NCBI GenBank assembly: GCA_963575645.1
Contig: OY754470.1
Span: 32,160,501 to 32,224,500 of the forward strand
DNA: 64,000 nt
From: Xanthostigma xanthostigma
Taxonomy: Eukaryota; Arthropoda; Insecta; Raphidioptera; Raphidiidae
Direction of reading: 5' to 3'
Positions 54,377 to 64,000 of this stretch are shown one piece after another. The translations under genes and the position numbers were made by a program. Position 1 is the stretch's first letter. Each line of letters starts with the position of its first letter. The notes beneath the pieces are model-generated. The model was not told the origin of the DNA, made no database searches, and saw only the letters and a list, made by a program, of their open reading frames with translations.

Positions 54377-55201
54377 TACACTATAACGTTCAGGTTTGGA
54401 TCATTCTCTCATAAGAAAATGCAAACTGCATATTAACCATTATTTTAACGCATACAAGCAGTTTTTACATGCTTTATGACAATTAGGGGCAAATGAGTCC
54501 TTATAGGCAAAATTGCTTTATTTTACAAAGGTAAGTTTACTTAAACTATAACATTCAGGTTTGGATCATTCTCTCATAAGAAAATGCAAACTGCATATTA
54601 ACCATTATTTAAACGCAGACAAGCAGTTTTCACATGCTTTACGACAATTAGGTGCAAATGAATCTTTATAGGCAAAATTGCTTTATTTCATGAGGGTAAG
54701 TCTATTTACACTATAACGTTCAGGTTTGGATCATTCTCTCATAAGAAAATGCAAACTGCATATTTACTATCATTTTCACGCAGACAAGCAGTTTTTACAT
54801 GCTTCACGACAATTGCGTGCAAATGAGTCCTTATAGGCAAAATTGCTTTATTTTACAAAGGTAAGTCTATTTACACTATAACATTCAGGTTTGGATCATT
54901 CTCTCATAAGAAAATGCAAACTGCATATTAACTATTATTTTAACGCATACACGCAGTTTTTACAAGCTTTATGACAATTAGGTGCAAATGAGTCCTTATA
55001 GGCAAAATTGCTTTATTTCATGAGGGTAAGTCTATTTACACTATAACATTCAGGTTTGGATCATTCTCTCATAAGAAAATGCAAACTGCATATTTACTAT
55101 CATTTTAACGCATACAAGCAGTTTTTACATGCTTTATGACAATTAGGTGCAAATGAGTCTTTATAGGCAAAATTGCTTTATTTCATGAGGGTAAGTCTAT
55201 T

Positions 55202-56849
55202 TACACTAAAACATTCAGGTTTAGATCATTCTCTCATAAGAAAATGCAAACTGCATATTTACAATCATTTTCACGCAGACAAGCAGTTTTCACATGTTTT
55301 ACGCAATTAGGTGGAAATAAGTTCTTAAAGACAAAATTGTTTTATTCCACAAAGGTATGTCTACTTTCACTATAACATTCAGGTTTGGATCATTCTCTCA
55401 TAAGAAAATGCAAACTGCATATTAACCATTATTTTAACGCAGACAAGCAGTTTTTACATGCTTCACGACAATTGCGTGCAAATGAGTCCTTAAGGGCAAA
55501 ATTGCGTTATTTTACAAAGGTAAGTCTATTTTCACTATAACATTCAGGTTTGGATCATTCTCTCATAAGAAAATGCAAACTGCATATTAACCATTATTTT
55601 AACGCATACAGGCAGTTTTTACATGCTTTATGACAATTAGGGGCAAATGAGTCCTTATAGGCAAAATTGCTTTATTTCATTAAGGTAAGTCTATTTACAC
55701 TATAACATTCAGGTTTGGATCATTCTCTCATAAGAAAACGCAAACTGCATATTAACCATTATTTTAACGCTGACAAGCAGTTTTTACATGCTTTACGACA
55801 ATTAGGTGCAAATGAGTCCTTATAGGCAAGAGTGCTTTATTTCATGAGGGTTAGTCAATTTACACTATAACATTCAGGTTTGGATCATTCGCTCATAAGA
55901 AAATGCAAACTGCATATTTACTATCATTTTCACGCAGACAAGCAGTTTTCACATGTTTTACGACAATAAGGTGAAATTAAGTCCTTAAAGGCAAAATTGT
56001 TATATTTCACAAAGGTAAGTCTACTTTCACTATAATATTCAGGGTTGGATCATTCTCTCATAAGAAAATGCAAACTGCATATTAACCATTATTTTAACGC
56101 AGACAAGCAGTTTTTAAATGCTTCACGACAATTGCGTGCAAATAAGTCCTTATAGGCAAAATTGCTTTATTTTACAAAGGTAAGTCTATTTATATTATAA
56201 CATTCAGGTTTGGATCATTTTCTCAAAAGATAATGCAAACTGATCATTTCCTATTATTTTCACGCAGTCAAGCAGTTTTTACATGCTTCACGACAATTGC
56301 GTGCAAATGAGTCCTTATAAGCAAAATTGCTTTATTTCATGAGGGTAAGTCTATTTACACTATAACATTCAGGTTTGGATCATTCTCTCATAAGAAAATG
56401 CAAACTGCATATTAACCATTATTTTAACGCATACAAGCAGTTTTTACATGCTTTATGACAATTAGAGGCAAATGGGTCCTTATAGGCAAAATTGCTTTAT
56501 TTCATGAAGGTTAGTCTATTTACACTATAACATTCAGGTTTGGATCATTCTCTCATAAGAAAATGCAAACTGCATATTAACCAATATTTTAACGCAACAA
56601 GCAGTTTTTACATGCTTTACGACAATTAGGTGCAAATGAGTCCTTAAAGGAAAAATTGTTTTATTTCACAATGGTAAGTCTACTTTCACTATAACATTCA
56701 GGTTTGGATCATTCTCTCATAAGAAAATGCAAACTGCATATTAACCATTATTTTAACGCAGACAAGCAGTTTTTAAATGCTTCACGACAATTGCGTGCAA
56801 ATGAGTCCTTATAAGCAAAATTGCTTTATTTCATGAGGGTAAGTCTATT
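55202..56849 (+). repeat. H10 unit (10 monomers, 1648 bp), copy 1
   Basis: The ten monomers in order carry: ttttacgcaattagg; ccttaagggc; catacaggcag; aaaacgcaaac with gctgac; attcgctcataag with gtgaaattaag; atattcagg with ttttaaatgc; the X monomer (type c); agaggcaaatgggtcc; acgcaacaag with aaaggaaaaattg and cacaatgg; and ttttaaatgc with ccttataagc. This copy differs from the next in ggtttagatc with tacaatcatt, gtcaatttac near 55853, and acaataagg where later copies have acagtaagg. It looks like the oldest or least homogenised member. Confidence 0.85.
56191..56355 (+). repeat. X monomer, subtype c (14), H10 copy 1
   Basis: Seventh monomer of H10 copy 1. Confidence 0.9.
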
Positions 56850-58497
56850 TACACTATAACATTCAGGTTTGGATCATTCTCTCATAAGAAAATGCAAACT
56901 GCATATTTACTATCATTTTCACGCAGACAAGCAGTTTTCACATGTTTTACGCAATTAGGTGGAAATAAATTCTTAAAGACAAAATTGTTTTATTCCACAA
57001 AGGTAAGTCTACTTTCACTATAACATTCAGGTTTGGATCATTCTCTCATAAGAAAATGCAAACTGCATATTAACCATTATTTTAACGCAGACAAGCAGTT
57101 TTTACATGCTTCACGACAATTGCGTGTAAATGAGTCCTTAAGGGCAAAATTGCGTTATTTTACAAAGGTAAGTCTATTTTCACTATAACATTCAGGTTTG
57201 GATCATTCTCTCATAAGAAAATGCAAACTGCATATTAACCATTATTTTAACGCATACAGGCAGTTTTTACATGCTTTATGACAATTAGGGGCAAATGAGT
57301 CCTTATAGGCAAAATTGCTTTATTTCATTAAGGTAAGTCTATTTACACTATAACATTCAGGTTTGGATCATTCTCTCATAAGAAAACGCAAACTGCATAT
57401 TAACCATTATTTTAAAGCTGACAAGCAGTTTTTACATGCTTTACGACAATTGCGTGCAAATGAGTCCTTATAGGCAAAAGTGCTTTATTTCATGAGGGTT
57501 AGTCTATTTACACTATAACATTCAGGTTTGGATCATTCGCTCATAAGAAAATGCAAACTGCATATTTACTATCATTTTCACGCAGACAAGCAGTTTTCAC
57601 ATGTATTACGACAGTAAGGTGAAATTAAGTCCTTAAAGGCAAAATTGTTATATTTCACTAAGGTAAGTCTACTTTCACTATAATATTCAGGATTGGATCA
57701 TTCTCTCATAAGAAAATGCAAAATGCATATTAACCATTATTTTAACGCAGACAAGCAGTTTTTAAATGCTTCACGACAATTGCGTGCAAATAAGTCCTTA
57801 TAGGCAAAATTGCTTTATTTTACAAAGGTAAGTCTATTTATATTATAACATTCAGGTTTGGATAATTTTCTCAAAAGATAATGCAAACTGATCATTTCCT
57901 ATTATTTTCACGCAGTCAAGCAGTTTTTACATGCTTCACGACAATTGCGTGCAAATGAGTCCTTATAAGCAAAATTGCTTTATTTCATGAGGGTAAGTCT
58001 ATTTACACTATAACATTCAGGTTTGGATCATTCTCTCATAAGAAAATGCAAACTGCATATTAACCATTATTTTAACGCATACACGCAGTTTTTACATGCT
58101 TTATGACAATTAGAGGCAAATGGGTCCTTATAGGCAAAATTGCTTTATTTCATGAAGGTAAGTCTATTTACACTATAACATTCAGGTTTGGATCATTCTC
58201 TCATAAGAAAATGCAAACTGCATATTAACCATTATTTTAACGCAACAAGCAGTTTTTACATGCTTTACGACAATTAGGTGCAAATGAGTCCTTAAAGGAA
58301 AAATTGTTTTATTTCACAATGGTAAGTCTACTTTCACTATAACATTAAGGTTTGGATCATTCTCTCATAAGAAAATGCAAACTGCATATTAACCATTATT
58401 TTAACGCAGACAAGCAGTTTTTAAATGCTTCACGACAATTGCGTGCAAATGAGTCCTTATAAGCAAAATTGCTTTATTTCATGAGGGTAAGTCTATT
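56850..58497 (+). repeat. H10 unit, copy 2
   Basis: This has the same ten-monomer order at +1648. It reads actataac at its start where the other H10 copies read actaaaac. Private changes include acgacagtaagg with gtattacg, atgcaaaatgcatatt shared with copies 3 and 4, and gataattttctc in its X monomer. Confidence 0.86.
57839..58003 (+). repeat. X monomer, subtype c (15), H10 copy 2
   Basis: Seventh monomer of H10 copy 2, with private gataattttctc. Confidence 0.9.
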
Positions 58498-60145
58498 TAC
58501 ACTAAAACATTCAGGTTTGGATCATTCTCTCATAAGAAAATGCAAACTGCATATTTACTATCATTTTCACGCAGACAAGCAGTTTTCACATGTTTTACGC
58601 AATTAGGTGGAAATAAATTCTTAAAGACAAAATTGTTTTATTCCACAAAGGTAAGTCTACTTTCACTATAACATTCAGGTTTGGATCATTCTCTCATAAG
58701 AAAATGCAAACTGCATATTAACCATTATTTTAACGCAGACAAGCAGTTTTTACATGCTTCACGACAATTGCGTGTAAATGAGTCCTTAAGGGCCAAATTG
58801 CGTTATTTTACAAAGGTAAGTCTATTTTCACTATAACATTCAGGTTTGGATCATTCTCTCATAAGAAAATGCAAACTGCATATTCACCATTATTTTAACG
58901 CATACAGGCAGTTTTTACATGCTTTATGACAATTAGGGGCAAATGAGTCCTTATAGGCAAAATTGCTTTATTTCATTAAGGTAAGTCTATTTACACTATA
59001 ACATTCAGGTTTGGATCATTCTCTCATAAGAAAACGCAAACTGCATATTAACCATTATTTTAACGCTGACAAGCAGTTTTTACATGCTTTACGACAATTG
59101 CGTGCAAATGAGTCCTTATAGGCAAAAGTGCTTTATTTCATGAGGGTTAGTCTATTTACACTATAACATTCAGGTTTGGATCATTCGCTCATTAGAAAAT
59201 GCAAACTGCATATTTACTATCATTTTCACGCAGACAAGCAGTTTTCACATGTTTTACGACAGTAAGGTGAAATTAAGTCCTTAAAGGCAAAATTGTTATA
59301 TTTCACTAAGGTAAGTCTACTTTCACTATAATATTCAGGATTGGATCATTCTCTCATAAGAAAATGCAAAATGCATATTAACCATTATTTTAACGCAGAC
59401 AAGCAGTTTTTAAATGCTTCACGACAATTGCGTGCAAATAAGTCCTTATAGGCAAAATTGCTTTATTTTACAAAGGTAAGTCTATTTATATTATAACATT
59501 CAGGTTTGGATCATTTTCTCAAAAGATAATGCAAACTGATCATTTCCTATTATTTTCACGCAGTCAAGCAGTTTTTACATGCTTCACGACAATTGCGTGC
59601 AAATGAGTCCTTATAAGCAAAATTGCTTTATTTCATGAGGGTAAGTCTATTTACACTATAACATTCAGGTTTGGATCATTCTCTCATAAGAAAATGCAAA
59701 CTGCATATTAACCATTATTTTAACGCATACAAGCAGTTTTTACATGCTTTATGACAATTAGAGGCAAATGGGTCCTTATAGGCAAAATTGCTTTATTTCA
59801 TGAAGGTAAGTCTATTTACACTATAACATTCAGGTTTGGATCATTCTCTCATAAGAAAATGCAAACTGCATATTAACCATTATTTTAACGCAACAAGCAG
59901 TTTTTACATGCTTTACGACAATTAGGTGCAAATGAGTCCTTAAAGGAAAAATTGTTTTATTTCACAATGGTAAGTCTACTTTCACTATAACATTCAGGTT
60001 TGGATCATTCTCTCATAAGAAAATGCAAACTGCATATTAACCATTATTTTAACGCAGACAAGCAGTTTTTAAATGCTTCACGACAATTGCGTGCAAATGA
60101 GTCCTTATAAGCAAAATTGCTTTATTTCATGAGGGTAAGTCTATT
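58498..60145 (+). repeat. H10 unit, copy 3
   Basis: This has the same order at +1648 again. It differs from copy 2 by single bases such as ctcattagaaaatgc near 59190 and tattcaccatta near 58883. Its right part also aligns with about 49.3-50.6 kb of super-repeat copy 3 (offset 9562), showing that H10 grew from that end of the super-repeat. Confidence 0.86.
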
Positions 60146-61852
60146 TACACTATAACATTCAGGTTTGGATCATTCTCTCATAAGAAAATGCAAACTGCAT
60201 ATTATCTATTATTTTATCGCATACAAGCAGTTTTTACATGCTTTATGACAATTAGGGGCAAATGAGTCCTTATAGGCAAAATTGCTTTATTTCATGAGGG
60301 TAAGTCTATTTACACTATAACATTCAGGTTTGGATCATTCTCTCATAAGAAAATGCAAACTGAATATTGACTATCATTTTCACGCAGACAAGCAGTTTTT
60401 ACATGGTTTACGACAATTAGGTGCAAATAAGTCCTTAAAGAAAAAATTGTTTTATTTCACAATGGTAAGTCTACTTTCACTATAACATTCAGGTTTGGAT
60501 CATTCTCTCATAAGAAAACGCAAATTGCATATTAACCATTATTTTAACACAGACAAGCAGTTTTTACATGCTTCACGACAATTGCGTGCAAATGAGTCCT
60601 TATAGGCAAAATTGCTTTATTTTACAAAGGTAAGTCTATTTGCACTATAACATTCAGGTTTGGATAATTCTCTCATAAGAAAATGCAAACTGCATATTAA
60701 CCATTATTTTAACGCATACAAGCAGTTTTTACAAGCTTTATGACAATTAGGTGCAAATGAGTCCTTATAGGCAAAATTGCTTTATTTCATGAGGGTAAGT
60801 CTATTTACACTATAACATTCAGGTTTGGATCATTCTCTCATAAGAAAATGCAAACTGCATATTTTCTATCATTTTAACGCATACAAGCAGTTTTTACATG
60901 CTTTATGACAATTAGGTGCAAATGAGTCTTTATAGGCAAAATTGCTTTTTTTCATGTGGGTTAGTCTATTTACACTATAACATTCAGGTTTGGATCATTC
61001 TCTCATAAGAAAATGCAAACTGCATATTAACCATTATTTTAACGCATACAAGCAGTTTTTACATGCTTTATGACAATTAGATGCAAATGAGTCCTTATAG
61101 GCAAAATTGCTTTATTTCATTAAGGTAAGTCTATTTACACTATAACATTCAGGTTTGGATCATTCTCTCATAAGAAAACGCAAACTGCATATTAACCATT
61201 ATTTTAACGCTGACAAGCAGTTTTTACATGCTTTACGACAATTAGGTGCAAATGAGTCCTTATAGGCAAAATTGCTTTATTTTACAAAGGTAAGTCTATT
61301 TACACTATAACATTCAGGTTTGGATCATTCTCTCATAAGAAAATGCGAACTGCATATTAACCATTATTTAAACGCAGACAAGCAGTTTTCACATGCTTTA
61401 CGACAATTAGGTGCAAATGAATCTTTATAGGCAAAATTGCTTTATTTCATGAGGGTAAGTCTATTTACACTATAGCGTTCAGGTTTGGATCATTCTCTCA
61501 TAAGAAAATGCAAACTGCATATTTACTATCATTTTCACGCAGACAAGCAGTTTTTACATGCTTCACGACAATTGCGTGCAAATGAGTCCTTATAGGCAAA
61601 ATTGCTTTATTTTGCAAAGGTAAGTCTATTTACACTATAACATTCAGGTTTGGATCATTCTCTCATAAGAAAATGCAAACTGCATATTAACTATTATTTT
61701 AACGCATACACGCAGTTTTTACAAGCTTTATGACAATTAGGTGCAAATGAGTCCTTATAGGCAAAATTGCTTTATTTCATGAGGGTAAGTCTATTTACAC
61801 TATAACATTCAGGTTTGGATCATTCTCTCATAAGAAAATGCAAACTGCATAT
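58882..61852 (+). repeat. 2.97-kb (18-monomer) segment, second copy
   Basis: This is the second copy of 49320-52290. Just after it (about 61853-62182) two extra monomers, including a gtttacttaaac type, are inserted relative to the first copy, raising the offset from 9562 to 9892. A further substitution, ttgctttttttcatg near 60946, breaks the otherwise constant tttatttcatg. Confidence 0.8.
59487..59651 (+). repeat. X monomer, subtype c (16), H10 copy 3
   Basis: Seventh monomer of H10 copy 3, 1648 bp after the previous one. Confidence 0.9.
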
Positions 61853-62290
61853 TAACCATTATTTTAACGCATACAAGCAGTTTTTACATGCTTTATGACA
61901 ATTAGGGGCAAATGAGTCCTTATAGGCAAAATTGCTTTATTTTACAAAGGTAAGTTTACTTAAACTATAACATTCAGGTTTGGATCATTCTCTCATAAGA
62001 AAATGCAAACTGCATATTAACTATTATTTTAACGCATACACGCAGTTTTTACAAGCTTTATGACAATTAGGTGCAAATGAGTCCTTATAGCCAAAATTGC
62101 TTTATTTCATGAGGGTAAGTCTATTTACACTATAACATTCAGGTTTGGATCATTCTCTCATAAGAAAATGCAAACTGCATATTTACTATCATTTTAACGC
62201 ATACAAGCAGTTTTTACATGCTTTATGACAATTAGGTGCAAATGAGTCTTTATAGGCAAAATTGCTTTATTTCATGAGGGTAAGTCTATT

Positions 62291-63938
62291 TACACTAAAA
62301 CATTCAGGTTTGGATCATTCTCTCATAAGAAAATGCAAACTGCATATTTACTATCATTTTCACGCAGACAAGCAGTTTTCACATGTTTTACGCAATTAGG
62401 TGGAAATAAGTTCTTAAAGACAAAATTGTTTTATTCCACAAAGGTAAGTCTACTTTCACTATAACATTCAGGTTTGGATCATTCTCTCATAAGAAAATGC
62501 AAACTGCATATTAACCATTATTTTAACGCAGACAAGCAGTTTTTACATGCTTCACGACAATTGCGTGTAAATGAGTCCTTAAGGGCAAAATTGCGTTATT
62601 TTACAAAGGTAAGTCTATTTTCACTATAACATTCAGGTTTGGATCATTCTCTCATAAGAAAATGCAAACTGCATATTAACCATTATTTTAACGCATACAG
62701 GCAGTTTTTACATGCTTTATGACAATTAGGGGCAAATGAGTCCTTATAGGCAAAATTGCTTTATTTCATTAAGGTAAGTCTATTTACACTATAACATTCA
62801 GGTTTGGATCATTCTCTCATAAGAAAACGCAAACTGCATATTAACCATTATTTTAACGCTGACAAGCAGTTTTTACATGCTTTACGACAATTGCGTGCAA
62901 ATGAGTCCTTATAGGCAAAAGTGCTTTATTTCATGAGGGTTAGTCTATTTACACTATAACATTCAGGTTTGGATCATTCGCTCATAAGAAAATGCAAACT
63001 GCATATTTACTATCATTTTCACGCAGACAAGCAGTTTTCACATGTTTTACGACAGTAAGGTGAAATTAAGTCCTTAAAGGCAAAATTGTTATATTTCACT
63101 AAGGTAAGTCTACTTTCACTATAATATTCAGGGTTGGATCATTCTCTCATAAGAAAATGCAAAATGCATATTAACCATTATTTTAACGCAGACAAGCAGT
63201 TTTTAAATGCTTCACGACAATTGCGTGCAAATAAGTCCTTATAGGCAAAATTGCATTATTTTACAAAGGTAAGTCTATTTATATTATAACATTCAGGTTT
63301 GGATCATTTTCTCAAAAGATAATGCAAACTGATCATTTCCTATTATTTTCACGCAGTCAAGCAGTTTTTACATGCTTCACGACAATTGCGTGCAAATGAG
63401 TCCTTATAAGCAAAATTGCTTTATTTCATGAGGGTAAGTCTATTTACACTATAACATTCAGGTTTGGATCATTCTCTCATAAGAAAATGCAAACTGCATA
63501 TTAACCATTATTTTAACGCATACAAGCAGTTTTTACATGCTTTATGACAATTAGAGGCAAATGGGTCCTTATAGGCAAAATTGCTTTATTTCATGAAGGT
63601 AAGTCTATTTACACTATAACATTCAGGTTTGGATCATTCTCTCATAAGAAAATGCAAACTGCATATTAACCATTATTTTAACGCAACAAGCAGTTTATAC
63701 ATGCTTTACGACAATTAGGTGCAAATGAGTCCTTAAAGGAAAAATTGTTTTATTTCACAATGGTAAGTCTACTTTCACTATAACATTCAGGTTTGGATCA
63801 TTCTCTTATAAGAAAATGCAAACTGCATATTAACCATTATTTTAACGCAGACAAGCAGTTTTTAAATGCTTCACGACAATTGCGTGCAAATGAGTCCTTA
63901 TAAGCAAAATTGCTTTATTTCATGAGGGTAAGTCTATT
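62291..63938 (+). repeat. H10 unit, copy 4 (separated by an inserted segment)
   Basis: The order and markers match copies 2 and 3, including acagtaagg, atgcaaaatgcatatt and gcgtgtaaatgag. It is 3793 bp beyond copy 3 instead of 1648 because the 60.1-62.3 kb segment lies between. Downstream it passes directly to the gaatattgact monomer, whereas copy 3 first has an extra attatctatt monomer near 60146-60310. Confidence 0.84.
63280..63444 (+). repeat. X monomer, subtype c (17), H10 copy 4
   Basis: Seventh monomer of H10 copy 4. The preceding monomer ends ttgcattatttt, a change also seen before 36411 but not before the other H10 copies. Confidence 0.9.
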
Positions 63939-64000
63939 TACACTATAACATTCAGGTTTGGATCATTCTCTCATAAGAAAATGCAAACTGAATATTGACT

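Larger units (their letters stand above)
1..64000 (+). repeat. 165-bp AT-rich satellite array, about 388 head-to-tail monomers
   Basis: Every part of the window can be read as the same monomer. Recognisable blocks in order are tacactataacattcagg, ggatcattctctcataag, atgcaaactgcatatt, a variable box (aaccatta or tactatca), acgc plus a variable 3-6 bases, aagcagtttttacatgct, a variable box (ttatgac, ttacgac or tcacgac), gcaaatgagtcctta, ggcaaaattgctttatt and ggtaagtctat. Length is 165 bp, with common 164-bp forms lacking one base (acgcaacaag, or ataaaaaatgc). Counted over one monomer, G+C is about 31-32%. All copies have the same orientation, with no insertion, gap or foreign sequence. The window begins exactly at a monomer phase point and ends 62 bases into a monomer. 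Such arrays are typical of eukaryotic centromeric or heterochromatic DNA. Family and species are not identified. Confidence 0.98.
50904..64000 (+). repeat. right mosaic block dominated by the H10 unit
   Basis: Segments in order: 50904-52290, shared with 60466-61852; 52399 to about 53130, a partial H10 unit; about 53130-55200, collinear with about 33.7-35.75 kb of copy 2 (X at 54263 against 34813) but lacking the acgcaacaag monomer after X; 55202-60145, three tandem H10 units; about 58882-61852, a second copy of about 49320-52290 at offset 9562, overlapping the third H10 unit; a 2-monomer insertion at about 61853-62182; and 62291-63938, a fourth H10 unit. The final 62 bases begin the gaatattgact monomer also seen at 60361. 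Confidence 0.78.

Noticed and set aside
1-64000. CRISPR array, suggested by strict regular repetition
   Set aside because: The period is 165 bp with no short conserved repeat separated by unique spacers; the whole period is repeated, and no cas-like gene is present.
1-64000. CENP-B box (nTTCGnnnnAnnCGGGn)
   Set aside because: No monomer contains a CGGG in the needed position. The rare attcgctcataag variant has TTCG but is followed by AT-rich sequence without the second half.
1-64000. Transposable element or its terminal repeats as the source of the array
   Set aside because: No open frame, terminal inverted repeat, poly-A tail or target-site duplication is seen, and monomers follow each other with no unique flank.
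1-64000. Transcription promoters from the recurrent tacactataa box
   Set aside because: The AT-rich box is part of every monomer and has no associated initiation or coding context; with this base composition such matches are expected.
1-64000. Telomeric, rDNA spacer, tRNA or other RNA gene sequence
   Set aside because: No telomere-like short tandem repeat, no rRNA segment and no cloverleaf-compatible segment were recognised on either strand.

Overview
The whole window is one uninterrupted block of satellite DNA. About 388 copies of an AT-rich monomer (about 165 bp, roughly 68% A+T counted on one representative monomer) run head to tail on the + strand from the first base to the last. I see no gene, RNA gene, transposable element, inverted segment or unique spacer. 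The mean period is 164.8 bp: 17 copies of one divergent monomer lie 61,631 bp apart from first to last, which fits 374 monomer steps. This architecture indicates a eukaryotic nuclear chromosome, typically centromeric, pericentromeric or subtelomeric heterochromatin. The sequence alone does not identify the species, and I do not recognise the monomer family.

The array is hierarchical. Level 1 is the 163-165 bp monomer. Level 2 is higher-order units of several distinguishable monomers: a 9-monomer unit of 1481 bp (here M9), a 10-monomer unit of 1648 bp (H10), a separate 1649-bp tandem pair and an 825-bp (5-monomer) tandem pair. Level 3 is blocks of 12.5-13.5 kb (76-82 monomers) that recur almost unchanged. 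Nearly every offset between related segments is close to a whole number of monomers, as expected from in-register unequal exchange.

Layout: 1-11690 is a mosaic. Its first 7.3 kb are collinear with 15.0-20.5 kb, and from 8357 onward it repeats at 21533 (offset 13176). It contains the 1649-bp tandem pair. 11691-24866 is super-repeat copy 1, rearranged near 20.5 kb. 24867-37389 is copy 2 (12523 bp). 37390-50903 is copy 3 (13514 bp), equal to copy 2 plus a 991-bp (6-monomer) local expansion at 45.6-47.5 kb. 50904-64000 is a younger-looking mosaic dominated by H10, with three tandem copies at 55202-60145, a fourth at 62291-63938, and an inserted second copy of 49.3-52.3 kb at 58.9-61.9 kb.

Nothing here is likely to encode protein. 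The only open frame of about 60 codons (13173-13355) comes from a 1-bp deletion in one monomer. The interest lies in turnover (hybrid monomers, apparent monomer-sized and sub-monomer gene conversion, nested duplication) and in a short dyad (ATGCA-AAC-TGCAT) kept in most monomers but lost in two recurring variants. All comparisons were made by eye, so identities are qualitative and junctions are good to tens of bases.
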